Source: Deltaproteobacteria bacterium (GTDB lineage: Bacteria > Myxococcota_A > UBA796 > CAJQPC01). Taken from it: DNA of 8,454 nucleotides. Both the position numbers and the translations under genes were made by a program. The notes beneath the pieces are model-generated. The model ran no database searches, was not told the DNA's origin, and saw nothing but the letters and a program-made list of their open reading frames with translations. The stretch covers positions 1 to 8,454 of the forward strand of contig JADKFE010000090.1 of NCBI GenBank assembly GCA_016717595.1, read 5' to 3'. Positions 1 to 7,128 of this stretch are shown piece by piece. Within the stretch, counting starts at the first letter, position 1, and each line of letters begins with the position of its first letter.

Positions 1-2358
1 ATCAGCTCCACGCTCCACGGCGGCGAGCTGGCGCAGGACCGAGCGTGCCAGGCAAGGGCCGGGGCGCGCTCTCCGCGGGCCAGAAGCGGCAGCACCTGCT
101 TGTTCTGCAGGCCGATCTCGGCGCGGGCCCGGCGCTGGGCGGTGACGGCCTCTTGGAGCGTCGCCACCTCGGCGAGCACCGCCGGATCCTCGGGGAACTC
201 GGAGACCTTGGGAAACGCCGCGAGCATCACCGTGCCCGTCACGCCGGGGAGGCGCTGGTAGAGCTCCTCGCTCAGAAACGGCATCAGCGGGTGCATCAGC
301 CGCGCCACCGCCGAGAACACCCGCACCAGGGTGTGCTGGGCCGCCTGACGCCCCTCCCCGCCGCCGTAGATCGCCGGTTTGGAGAGCTCCAGGTACCAGT
401 CACACAGCTCACCCCAGGTGAAGGCGTGCAGCTCCGTCGCCGCCTCGTTGAAGCGGTAGCTGTCGAGGGCCTCACGCACCTTGGCCGTGGCCGCGCCCAG
501 CCGGGCCAAGATCCAGTGGTCGTACACCGAGAGCGTCGGCGTGGCCTGGGGGTCGTAACCCTCCAGGTTTGTGTGCATGTAGCGGAACGCCTGCCAGATC
601 TTGTTCACGAAGCGGCTGGACACCTCCACCCGCTTGTCGTCCCAGTTCATGTCTCGGCCTTGAACCGCGTGCTGGGCCAAGGTGAACCGGAAGGCGTCGG
701 CGCCGTACTCCTGGATGGTGCCCAAGGGGTCGACCACGTTGCCTTTGGTCTTGGACATCTTGTCGCCGTTCGCGTCGCGGATGAGGCCATGAATGCACAC
801 ATCGCGGAACGGCGGCACGCCCATGTTGTGAATCCCGCTGAACATCATCCGGGCCACCCAGAAGAAGATGATGTCGAAGCCGGTCACCAGCACCGCCGTG
901 GGGTACCAGGCGCGCAGATCGTCGGTCTTCTCGGGCCAGCCCATCGTCGAGAACGGCCACAAGGCCGAGCTGAACCAGGTGTCGAGCACGTCGGGATCTT
1001 GGCTGAGCTTGGCCGAGCCACACTTCTCGCAGGCCGACGGATCCTCCTTCGCCACGGTGATGTGGCCGCAGTCGCCGCAGGTCCAGGCGGGGATCTGGTG
1101 ACCCCACCAGAGCTGCCGGGAGATGCACCAGTCGCGGATGTCACGCATCCAGGCGAAGTAGGTGTTCTCCCACTGCGACGGCACAAACCGCGTGAAGCCG
1201 TTCTCCACCGCGGCGATGGCCGGGGCCGCCAGAGGCTTCATTCGCACGAACCACTGGGTGGAGACGATGGGCTCCACCACCACGCCGCTGCGCTGGCTGC
1301 GGCCCAGAGACATGACGTGGGGTTTGGCGCCGCGGTCAAAGCCGAGCTCAGCCATGGCGGCCTTCACGGCGCTGCGGGCGTCGAAGCGGTCGAGGCCGCT
1401 GAACTTGCCGCCGTTCTCGTTCACCGTCGCCGACTCATCAAAGATGTTGATGAACGGCAGGTTGTGGCGGCGGCCCACCTCGTAGTCGTTGGGGTCGTGC
1501 GCCGGGGTCACCTTCACCGCGCCGGTGCCAAACGCTGGGTCTACGAGGATGGCGTCGGCGATGATCGGGATGTGGCGATCCACCAGCGGGTTGTACACGG
1601 TCTTGCCGATGATCGCCTGGTAGCGGGGATCGTCGGGGTGTACGGCCACCGCGGTGTCGCCCAGCATCGTCTCGGGGCGGGTGGTGGCCACGATGATCTC
1701 GCCGCTGCCGTCGGAGAGCGGGTAAGCGAAGCTCCACAGCTCCCCTTGGTAGCCCTCCTCGTGCTCCACCTCAAGATCGGAGAGCACGGTGCGACCGGCG
1801 GGATCCCAGCTCACCATGCGGGTGTCGCGGTAGATCAGGCCCTCGTCGTAGAGCTTCACGAAGACCTCCCGCACGGCGCGGGAGAGGCCATCGTCCATGG
1901 TGAAACGCGCCCGGGACCAGTCGCAGCTCACGCCCAAGGCGCGAAGCTGCAGGAAGATCTGGTCGCCGGACTGCTGCTTCCAGGCCCACACCCGGCGCAG
2001 AAACTCTTCGCGGCCCTAAGGTGTGGCGGTCGAGGCCCTCTTTGCGAAGCTGCCGCTCGACCACGGACTGCGTGGCGATGCCGGCGTGGTCGGTGCCGGG
2101 GATCCACACGGCCTTGTAGCCGTCCATCCGCTTGTAGCGGATGAGGATGTCCTGGAGCGTGTTGTCCAGCGCGTGGCCCATGTGCAGCGAGCCCGTCACG
2201 TTCGGCGGCGGGATCACGATGGCGTAGGGCTCGCCGGGGGCGTTCGGGTCGCCCTTGAAGTAGCCGCTGGACTCCCACCAGGGGTAGTAGCGGCGGGCGG
2301 CCTCGTGGGGGTCGTAGCTGCGGGGGAACGAGTCAGCGGGCAGATCAGTGTCGGACAC
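1..2358 (-). CDS. valS: Valyl-tRNA synthetase (ValRS), frame-disrupted and C-terminally cut by the window edge
   Basis: Cytoplasmic class I aminoacyl-tRNA synthetase that charges tRNA-Val. The GTG start at 2356-2358 follows a GGAG Shine-Dalgarno (2365-2368) by six bases and gives the expected N-terminus. The HIGH signature appears as HMGH (residues 59-62, 2173-2184). The KMSKS loop appears as KMSKT at 747-761. Between them lie the editing domain, the WWGHQIP block near 1090-1110, and a CxxC...CxxC zinc-knuckle pair around 1015-1080. The anticodon-binding domain fills roughly 60-540. About 115 codons are read in the first frame up to about 2014. From about 2012 to about 42 the homologous sequence continues in another frame, so one base has been gained near 2011-2013. 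A second shift near 38-42 returns to the first frame. An intact ValRS is usually about 870-950 residues; about 785 are encoded here and the rest lies off the left edge. The gene is essential, so sequencing error is the simplest reading of the shifts. Identity is secure; intactness is not. Confidence 0.95.
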
Positions 2359-2364
2359 GGAGAA

Positions 2365-2368
2365 CTCC
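2365..2368 (-). promoter_or_regulatory. Ribosome binding site of valS
   Basis: GGAG read on the minus strand, six bases before the GTG at 2356-2358. It decides the GTG start, because no better-placed ATG precedes the conserved ValRS N-terminus. Confidence 0.65.
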
Positions 2369-2416
2369 GGACGGGGCGCGCGGCGCGGCCCCGATCACAA
2401 TCAGAAGAGGAGGTAT

Positions 2417-2455
2417 CCCGGGTTGCGCGTAGGCCACACCCGAGGGGGCATCCCC
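2417..2455 (-). other. Paired hairpins in the spacer between the pseudo-receiver gene and valS
   Basis: The 105-base spacer 2359-2463 holds two inverted repeats just after the pseudo-receiver stop codon. The first is GGGG/CCCC with a three-base loop (2445-2455). The second is CTCGGGT (2438-2444, minus strand) pairing with ACCCGGG (2416-2422) with one G-U pair, possibly extended by TGTG/CGCA inside. No clean run of U follows, only a loosely pyrimidine-rich stretch, so this is at best a weak terminator or valS leader structure. I see no convincing sigma-70 promoter for valS here and no T-box features, so valS may be co-transcribed with the upstream gene. Confidence 0.3.
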
Positions 2456-2463
2456 AAGGCGAC

Positions 2464-3216
2464 TCAGCGGCCGCGCTCGATGTTCTGCGCGGCGGCGCGA
2501 AGGGCCGAGGGGAGCTGGTCGGTGACGGCCTTCTCGACGGCGCCACGAACGACCTCCCGGAAGGCTGGAGAGCTCACCAGCGCGTTGCGCAGGATCGCCT
2601 CTACAACCTCCGGCAGCACCTCCATAATCGAGCGCTCCAAGGCGGCGCTCAGGACGGCCGGGTCAACACCGACGGGCTCGGCGTGACGAAACTCGCGGGG
2701 CAGAAAGCTCGCCAGCCGCTCATCGCTCAGCAGCGCGCCATGCACGGGCTCTGACGCGACGGGGGCGAGGGCGTCCATCGGCAGGGGCAGCGGCTCATCC
2801 GCGCCGATGGGCGTGATCTGCGCGGCCTGATGGTTGGGCGTGGGGAGGATCGGCCCGATCGTGTCTTCCACTCTGGCGCGAAGGCTCGCCGGGGTGAAGG
2901 GCATCGAGATGACCCCATCGAGGCCCGCGTCATCAGCTTGGCCGGGCTGGAGCACGTCAAACCCGCCCACGAGCAGGTAGATCAGCGCCGCGGGGTGACG
3001 ATCACGCACCTCACGGGCGAGCTTGAGGCCGCTCAGCCCGCCAGGGAGGCGCACGGCGCCGAAGTAGAGGTCGATGGACGTCCCCGCGGCGAGCCGAGTG
3101 GCCTCGGCGCCGTCAGACGCCCGCAGGAGCGTGAACCCGGCGCCTTTGAAGGCGTCGGCGATTCGCTGCTGCGTGCCAGGGTTGGGGTGCGCCACGAGGA
3201 CGGTCTTGGGGGTCAT
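2464..3216 (-). CDS. Pseudo-receiver (degenerate response-regulator) protein with helical C-terminal tail
   Basis: Protein of 250 residues, predicted cytoplasmic. Residues 4-121 have the length and hydrophobic pattern of a CheY-like receiver domain (VLVA strand, RLPG loop, MPFTP near the end). The phosphorylation residues are missing. The acidic pair after strand 1 is replaced by His10-Pro11, the phospho-acceptor Asp by Ala54, and the conserved Lys before Pro-Phe by Met105; the usual Thr/Ser after strand 4 is also not evident. Residues about 122-165 are a proline-rich linker. Residues about 185-250 are predicted helical and contain a motif twice (197-212 and 231-246, each centred on Leu-Pro). 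There is no DNA-binding or enzymatic output domain. I chose the ATG at 3214-3216 because the receiver strand starts right after it; an in-frame GTG at 3250-3252 would add 12 residues. A TTGACA at 3267-3272 could be a -35 element, but its -10 is poor. Probably a phosphorylation-independent adaptor; that role is inferred. Confidence 0.85.
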   Translation of the reverse strand: MTPKTVLVAHPNPGTQQRIADAFKGAGFTLLRASDGAEATRLAAGTSIDLYFGAVRLPGGLSGLKLAREVRDRHPAALIYLLVGGFDVLQPGQADDAGLDGVISMPFTPASLRARVEDTIGPILPTPNHQAAQITPIGADEPLPLPMDALAPVASEPVHGALLSDERLASFLPREFRHAEPVGVDPAVLSAALERSIMEVLPEVVEAILRNALVSSPAFREVVRGAVEKAVTDQLPSALRAAAQNIERGR

Positions 3217-3252
3217 GATCCCACCGGGGAGAGCCTGAGCAAGAGCTACCAC

Positions 3253-3331
3253 CTGAGGCCGTGAGCTGTCAAAGGAGTCTTGGGCGTGACGCGACAGAAA
3301 CCCACGATCTCCCTTAACAATTGGGGTTTAA
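3253..3331. other. AT-richer spacer with inverted repeat between the lipoprotein and pseudo-receiver genes
   Basis: Spacer between two minus-strand genes. AAACCC at 3298-3303 is complementary to GGGTTT at 3324-3329, with a 20-base loop. A TTGACA (minus strand, 3267-3272) could serve as a -35 element for the pseudo-receiver gene, but the hexamer 17 bases downstream does not resemble TATAAT. The repeat lacks a following U-tract, so termination of the lipoprotein transcript here is only possible, not shown. Confidence 0.25.
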
Positions 3332-4177
3332 TCAATCCTGAATGACCTGAACGTAGATGGTGCGAGTGCGCGCGTGCACCTTCTGCACCTCATCCGGGAG
3401 CTGCGTGTTCGCCGCGGTGAAGCCGACGTAGAGGTTGATGTACTGCACCGGCAAGGTCTCGCTGAGCTCGCCCCAGACGCTGGCGTCGAGGGTGAAGCTC
3501 TCCATGCCGGTGGTGTTGCAGGTGACCGTGCCCCAGGCCTCGCCGTCGCGCTCCTGGCGGATCTGCACCCAGGTCTCGTTCCAGCCTGAAGCCTCCCAGC
3601 TCACCTCGGTCACCTCGCCGAAGTCCAAGATCCCGTCGCCGCTGGCGTCAGCGACGGTGACCGCGCCCAGATCGCCGGGATCGGGGGTGCGCGCGCCGGT
3701 GATCGCCCCGGCGTTGGTGAGCGCGACGCCGCCGCCGACGACGTCATTCGTGGTCTGGCAAGAGCGCTGGTTCTCTAAGACGTTGGAGTAGTAGAAGCCG
3801 GGGGAGCCATGCGCGAGCACGCCGACGTCTACGACGCTCTCCCACTCGGGATCTCCGGCGAGGTCGGGGATGTCTACGCCGCTGGCCCCGGCGTCGATGG
3901 GGAACACCGAGAGCGAGGCTTGGCAGGAGCCCGGCGCGGGCAAGGTCTGGCTGGCCAAGGCGTCGGGGGCGTACTCAAGGGCGAGGTCGAAGGCGTAAAC
4001 GCCGTTGTAGAGGGTGTCTTCGCTGCCCGTGTCTGCGCCCTTCTCGATGCAGGGCCACACGTACACGTCCGCGGTGAACCGAGAGTCGGGCTCCTCCCCT
4101 TTGCCGAGGTTGAGGCTGCCCTTGCAGCCCAGGCTCAACAGCGCGGGGAGGACGAGGAGAGGGAGGGCTTGGCGCAT
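3332..4177 (-). CDS. Secreted lipoprotein of unknown function with an EF-hand-like loop
   Basis: Protein of 281 residues that I do not recognise. The N-terminus is a type II signal peptide: Arg2, a hydrophobic stretch (residues 4-16), then Leu-Ser-Leu-Gly-Cys with Cys18 as the predicted lipidated residue. The -3 position is Ser, which is less usual than Leu. The mature part is acidic and contains Cys43, Cys85, Cys140 and Cys220, enough for two disulfides. Residues 177-188 match the spacing of an EF-hand/dockerin calcium loop (D, S, D, G at positions 1, 3, 5, 6; D at 9; E at 12). The C-terminal part (about 190-281) looks beta-rich with alternating hydrophobics. The start is the ATG at 4175-4177, preceded by GGAG (4183-4186) at five bases; an upstream extension to 4207 is possible but would spoil the signal peptide. 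It is head-to-head with a lipoprotein hydrolase across 161 bases, so a shared envelope role is conceivable but unproven. Confidence 0.85.
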   Translation of the reverse strand: MRQALPLLVLPALLSLGCKGSLNLGKGEEPDSRFTADVYVWPCIEKGADTGSEDTLYNGVYAFDLALEYAPDALASQTLPAPGSCQASLSVFPIDAGASGVDIPDLAGDPEWESVVDVGVLAHGSPGFYYSNVLENQRSCQTTNDVVGGGVALTNAGAITGARTPDPGDLGAVTVADASGDGILDFGEVTEVSWEASGWNETWVQIRQERDGEAWGTVTCNTTGMESFTLDASVWGELSETLPVQYINLYVGFTAANTQLPDEVQKVHARTRTIYVQVIQD

Positions 4178-4338
4178 GGAGACTCCGGTACTTGTCAACA
4201 CAAGCATACGGCTTTGGCTGGGATCGCGCGTGTCAACAAGGTTTCAAGACCTCCGGTTTGGTCATCGGGCGATCTCCGCGCTACGCTGTTCCCCAGGCGA
4301 GGGGCCCTCCTCACCCCCCCGCGTCGCGGCGACCGTCC
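4178..4338. promoter_or_regulatory. Divergent promoter region between two lipoprotein genes
   Basis: This 161-base spacer must hold the starts of transcription for both neighbours unless they are read through. On the plus strand, TTGGTC (4258-4263) and TACGCT (4282-4287) are 18 bases apart, a weak sigma-70-like pair placing a start about 45 bases before the hydrolase ATG. On the minus strand, TATGCT (4203-4208) is a fair -10 for the lipoprotein gene, but the nearest TTGACA (4231-4236) is 22 bases away, too far for a normal spacer. The octamer TGTCAACA occurs twice (4193-4200 and 4231-4238), exactly 38 bases apart. The first copy also lies within CTTGT-CAAC-ACAAG, a perfect 5-bp inverted repeat. 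An operator is possible. Confidence 0.35.
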
Positions 4339-6219
4339 ATGCCTCGTCTTCGTTGTGCGTTGCCACTGCTCGGCCTGATGGCCTGCGCGGACCAGGACGG
4401 TCCCCATCCGATGAACGATCTCGCGGGCGCCTTTTTTGACGCGCCGTGGCCGTCGGATCTCCGGCGTGGCGCGTCTGGCGGCCCCGACCTGCTGAGCTTC
4501 CCAAACGCCGACGCCCTGCCCCTGCTGGGGGACTACGCGGCCTTGGCGGAGGAGGTGCTCAGCGGCGCGAGCCCCGTGGCGCCGATCTACTTCCGCTTCG
4601 ACGGCCCGGTGGATCTTGAGCTGCTGCCCGACCCCGCGGGCTCGTTGGCGGCCGACGCCACGCTGTTCTTGATCAACTGCGATCCCGACTCCCCCGGCTG
4701 GGGCGAGCGGCTGCCCGTCACCTGGGACTTCCAGGCCGAAGAGACGCACTTTCAGCCGCAGAACCTCCTCGCCGTGTCCCCGGTGCCCGGCGCGGTGCTG
4801 CGCCCAAACACCCGCTACGCCGTGGTGATCACCACCGCCGCCGCCGCCACCGACCCCGACCTGCAGGAGGTCTGGACGGTGGACCACCCCGAGCACGAGT
4901 ACTGGCGTGATCTGCGCTTGGCCTTGTTTGAGGCGGGGGTGCCCGTCGAGGACGTCGCCATCGCCACCCGCTTCACCACGGGTGAGCCCACGGACGAGCT
5001 CTCAAGCCTCGCCTGGGACGTGCGCGCGCGCCTGGGCGTACAAGACCTCAACCAGACGCTCACGAAGGCTGGCGCGTACTTCGGCTATGAGGCCTACGAG
5101 GGCCTGATCTGGGTGCCGGTGTGGCAACAAGGCGAGCGCCCCTACGCCAGCGAAGGCGGCGGCTTCGCTCGTGAAGAGGACGGCGAGTGGGCGATCGCCG
5201 CCTGGGAGCGGGTGCATTTCTCGTTGACGATCCCGCGGAACAAGCCCATGCCCGAGTCGGGCTGGCCCGTGGTGATCTACGCCCACGGCACCGGCGGCGA
5301 CTGGCGGTCGTGCTGCGTGGGCAACACCGGCTGGGTGGAGGCCGAGGTGGCCGCCGGGGCGGATCTGGCGATGTTGAGCATCTCCCAGCCCCTTCACGGC
5401 GACCGGGCGACGAGCTCCACCAACGTCGAGCTGCACACCTTCAACTACTTCAACCCCGAGGCCGGGCGCAGCAACCTGCGCCAAGGCGCCTTGGACCTCG
5501 TCTACCTCGCCCATGTGCTCGCGGGGCAGCCCCAGGTGTTGACCACGCCTGAAGGGGACGAGCTCCTGTTGGATCCCGAGCGCCTCACCTTCTTCGGGCA
5601 CTCCCAAGGCGGCATCACCGGGGCGATGGCCCTGCCCTACATCGGCGATCTGATCCGGGGCGCGGTGCTCTCCGGCGCGGGCGGCGGGCTCTCCCTCACC
5701 CTCGTCTACCGCCAACAAGGGGGCCTCGACATCGCCGCGTTGGTCACCGGCGCCCTGCAGTTTGACTCGGACGAGGTGCTCGACCCGCTTCACCCCGTGG
5801 CCGCCGTGGTGCAGAGCCTCACCGACGCCACCGACCCGCTCAACTACAGCGCCTTGTGGCTGAGCCGCCGCAGCCCCATCGGCACGCCGCCGGTGCCGGT
5901 GCTGATGACTGAAGGCCTGCTCGACGAGCACACCCCGCCGGTCACCACCGAGGCCCTCGCCGCCGCCGCGGGCCTGCCGCTGGTCGAGCCGCTCGCCCGG
6001 GTGCCCGAGATCTACAGCCTCTTGGGGATCGGGTCTACGCCGACGCCGAGCACCTCGGAGCAGCGCGCCTGGGACGACACGCCGATCACCGCGGGCCTCG
6101 CGCAGTTCCCCGACAACGACCACTTCGCGGTGTTTGACAACCGTGACGCGGCCCTGCTCTACCAGGCCTTCTTACGCACCGCGACGGACGGCGAGCCGAG
6201 CCTCACCTGGCCGGACTAG
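4339..6219 (+). CDS. Lipoprotein alpha/beta hydrolase (esterase/lipase-like), outer-envelope
   Basis: Protein of 626 residues, predicted to be exported and lipid-anchored. The signal peptide ends in a good lipobox, Leu13-Met14-Ala15-Cys16. The N-terminal half (about 20-290) resembles the N-terminal region of secreted bacterial lipases: a short PWPSDLRR-type opening, then beta-sandwich-like sequence ending in a block typical of Ig-like or 'virulence-factor lipase' N-terminal domains. The C-terminal half is an alpha/beta hydrolase. It shows an oxyanion loop His-Gly-Thr-Gly-Gly (316-320), nucleophile Ser422 in Gly-His-Ser-Gln-Gly-Gly, probable acid Asp529 in LLDEH, and probable catalytic His595 in DNDHF. 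The triad is complete, so it should be an active esterase or lipase; the substrate cannot be told, and a VolA-like lysophospholipase is one option. I chose the ATG at 4339 because the lipobox follows it; a TTG at 4192 would place 49 unrelated residues before the signal. No strong Shine-Dalgarno is visible. Its stop is 24 bases from that of the convergent gene. Confidence 0.9.
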   Translation: MPRLRCALPLLGLMACADQDGPHPMNDLAGAFFDAPWPSDLRRGASGGPDLLSFPNADALPLLGDYAALAEEVLSGASPVAPIYFRFDGPVDLELLPDPAGSLAADATLFLINCDPDSPGWGERLPVTWDFQAEETHFQPQNLLAVSPVPGAVLRPNTRYAVVITTAAAATDPDLQEVWTVDHPEHEYWRDLRLALFEAGVPVEDVAIATRFTTGEPTDELSSLAWDVRARLGVQDLNQTLTKAGAYFGYEAYEGLIWVPVWQQGERPYASEGGGFAREEDGEWAIAAWERVHFSLTIPRNKPMPESGWPVVIYAHGTGGDWRSCCVGNTGWVEAEVAAGADLAMLSISQPLHGDRATSSTNVELHTFNYFNPEAGRSNLRQGALDLVYLAHVLAGQPQVLTTPEGDELLLDPERLTFFGHSQGGITGAMALPYIGDLIRGAVLSGAGGGLSLTLVYRQQGGLDIAALVTGALQFDSDEVLDPLHPVAAVVQSLTDATDPLNYSALWLSRRSPIGTPPVPVLMTEGLLDEHTPPVTTEALAAAAGLPLVEPLARVPEIYSLLGIGSTPTPSTSEQRAWDDTPITAGLAQFPDNDHFAVFDNRDAALLYQAFLRTATDGEPSLTWPD

Positions 6220-6227
6220 ACTCGTCT

Positions 6228-6249
6228 GTCTAGACCGCCCGGTCTAGAC
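6228..6249. terminator. Perfect stem-loop between convergent genes (putative bidirectional terminator)
   Basis: GTCTAGACC (6228-6236) and GGTCTAGAC (6241-6249) form a perfect 9-bp stem with a four-base loop. It lies just after the plus-strand hydrolase stop (6217-6219) and overlaps the last codon and the TAG stop of the minus-strand gene (6244-6246). Neither side has a U-tract, so it may act by stabilising 3' ends or by blocking convergent transcription rather than as a classic intrinsic terminator. Confidence 0.6.
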
Positions 6250-7128
6250 GAAGTTCGCCGTGCCGGGCCGCGGGTGGCCGTCCTCGACGCCCTCGGGCAA
6301 GGCCATGCCGAAGGCCCGGGCGGCGTAGATCGCCACCGAGAGCGGGCGGTCCTCGATGGCTTGATACCCGGTGTTGGGGATCTGCATCAGGCGCACACAC
6401 TCGACCTCGGCCTCTAGCGTCTTGGGGAGGTCGATGAGGTTCACGCGGTCGCTGTAGCCCCAGATCATCGTCGTGGGCACACGCAAGCGCAGCAGCTCAA
6501 CGCCCAGGCCAGGGTCCATGTCGAGCACGAGGAGCTCCCAGGCGGCCTCTTTGGCGCCGGGGCGGTCTAAGGGCGCCATGACCTTGTCCATGAGCGCGTC
6601 GTTCATCCGCAAGGGCTCGTGGTAGTGCCGGTCGAGCAAGAGCCGCCGCACCCGGTCGCGGGTGAGCACAAGGCGCGCGCCGAGCTTGCCGAGCGCCTTG
6701 TTCGACGAGATCAGCCGCCCACGCGCCCCACGGAGGGGGTTGGCGAAGGTGGACGCGCTCACCGAGACGTGGTGCTCAAAACGATCGGGATCGTCGAGAC
6801 ACAGGCGCAGGCCCACGGCGCCGCCGAGGCCGTGGGTGAACAGGCGCACGCGGCTGAGCTTGAGCTGGTCGAGCACGCCGGTCACCATGCGGGCGAGCCA
6901 GGGCAGGTCCCAGGGGGCGTCTTTGGGCACGTCCGAGCCGCCGCAGCCCGGCAGATCGATGCTCACGCAGCGCGTGGACTGCGCGAAGCACGGCGCGAGG
7001 TAACGCCACTCTTCACTAGAGCGGAGCCAACCATGCAGAAACACGATGGGGGTGGTGTCTCCTTGGCCTTCCAGCTCCACACGAAGTCCGAGGCCCTCTA
7101 CCTCGATCCTTCGGATCTCTGCCGTCAT
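6244..7128 (-). CDS. Catalytically degenerate alpha/beta-hydrolase-fold protein
   Basis: Protein of 294 residues, no signal peptide, predicted cytoplasmic. The fold is clear: the strand-3/oxyanion segment VFLHGW (residues 29-34), DLPGCGGSD (58-66), and the nucleophile elbow region at 96-104. The elbow reads Thr98-His99-Gly100-Leu-Gly-Gly, so glycine sits where the G-x-S-x-G serine belongs. The C-terminal catalytic His, normally in a Gly-His context before an acidic EDRP segment, is Tyr255. Asp227 in GYSDRV sits where the acid residue is expected. With two of three triad residues gone in an otherwise intact reading frame, I read it as a pseudoenzyme (scaffold, ligand-binding or regulatory), not as sequencing error. 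The ATG at 7126-7128 has a strong GGAGG five bases upstream (7134-7138), which fixes this start over one 30 codons earlier. It runs convergent to the intact lipoprotein hydrolase and divergent from cysM. Related families (epoxide hydrolase, haloalkane dehalogenase, esterase) cannot be separated by eye. Confidence 0.85.
   Translation of the reverse strand: MTAEIRRIEVEGLGLRVELEGQGDTTPIVFLHGWLRSSEEWRYLAPCFAQSTRCVSIDLPGCGGSDVPKDAPWDLPWLARMVTGVLDQLKLSRVRLFTHGLGGAVGLRLCLDDPDRFEHHVSVSASTFANPLRGARGRLISSNKALGKLGARLVLTRDRVRRLLLDRHYHEPLRMNDALMDKVMAPLDRPGAKEAAWELLVLDMDPGLGVELLRLRVPTTMIWGYSDRVNLIDLPKTLEAEVECVRLMQIPNTGYQAIEDRPLSVAIYAARAFGMALPEGVEDGHPRPGTANFV

Noticed and set aside
2013..2022. CUUAGG in the valS transcript as a Ty1-like +1 frameshift site
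   Set aside because: The heptamer is not in the zero frame (the codons are ACC UUA GGG), and programmed frameshifting in valS is not known. A base error is simpler.
45..2144. Long plus-strand open reading frame of 699 codons
   Set aside because: It is antisense to valS, whose HIGH, KMSK and zinc motifs are all on the minus strand. Its composition (rich in His, Arg, Gly, Val, Ala) is typical of a GC-rich shadow frame.
2023..2754. Plus-strand frame spanning the valS start and the pseudo-receiver gene
   Set aside because: It overlaps two minus-strand genes and the spacer between them, with no recognisable domain; a shadow frame.
4192..4338. N-terminal extension of the lipoprotein hydrolase from a TTG at 4192
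   Set aside because: It would put 49 unrelated residues before a clear lipoprotein signal and would overlap the divergent promoter region.
4195..4896. Minus-strand frame of 233 codons over the hydrolase start
   Set aside because: Antisense to the signal peptide and N-terminal domain of the lipoprotein hydrolase; no motif and shadow-like composition.
5002..6123. Minus-strand frame of 373 codons
   Set aside because: Antisense to the lipoprotein hydrolase, with low-complexity Gly/Val/Arg composition and no motif.
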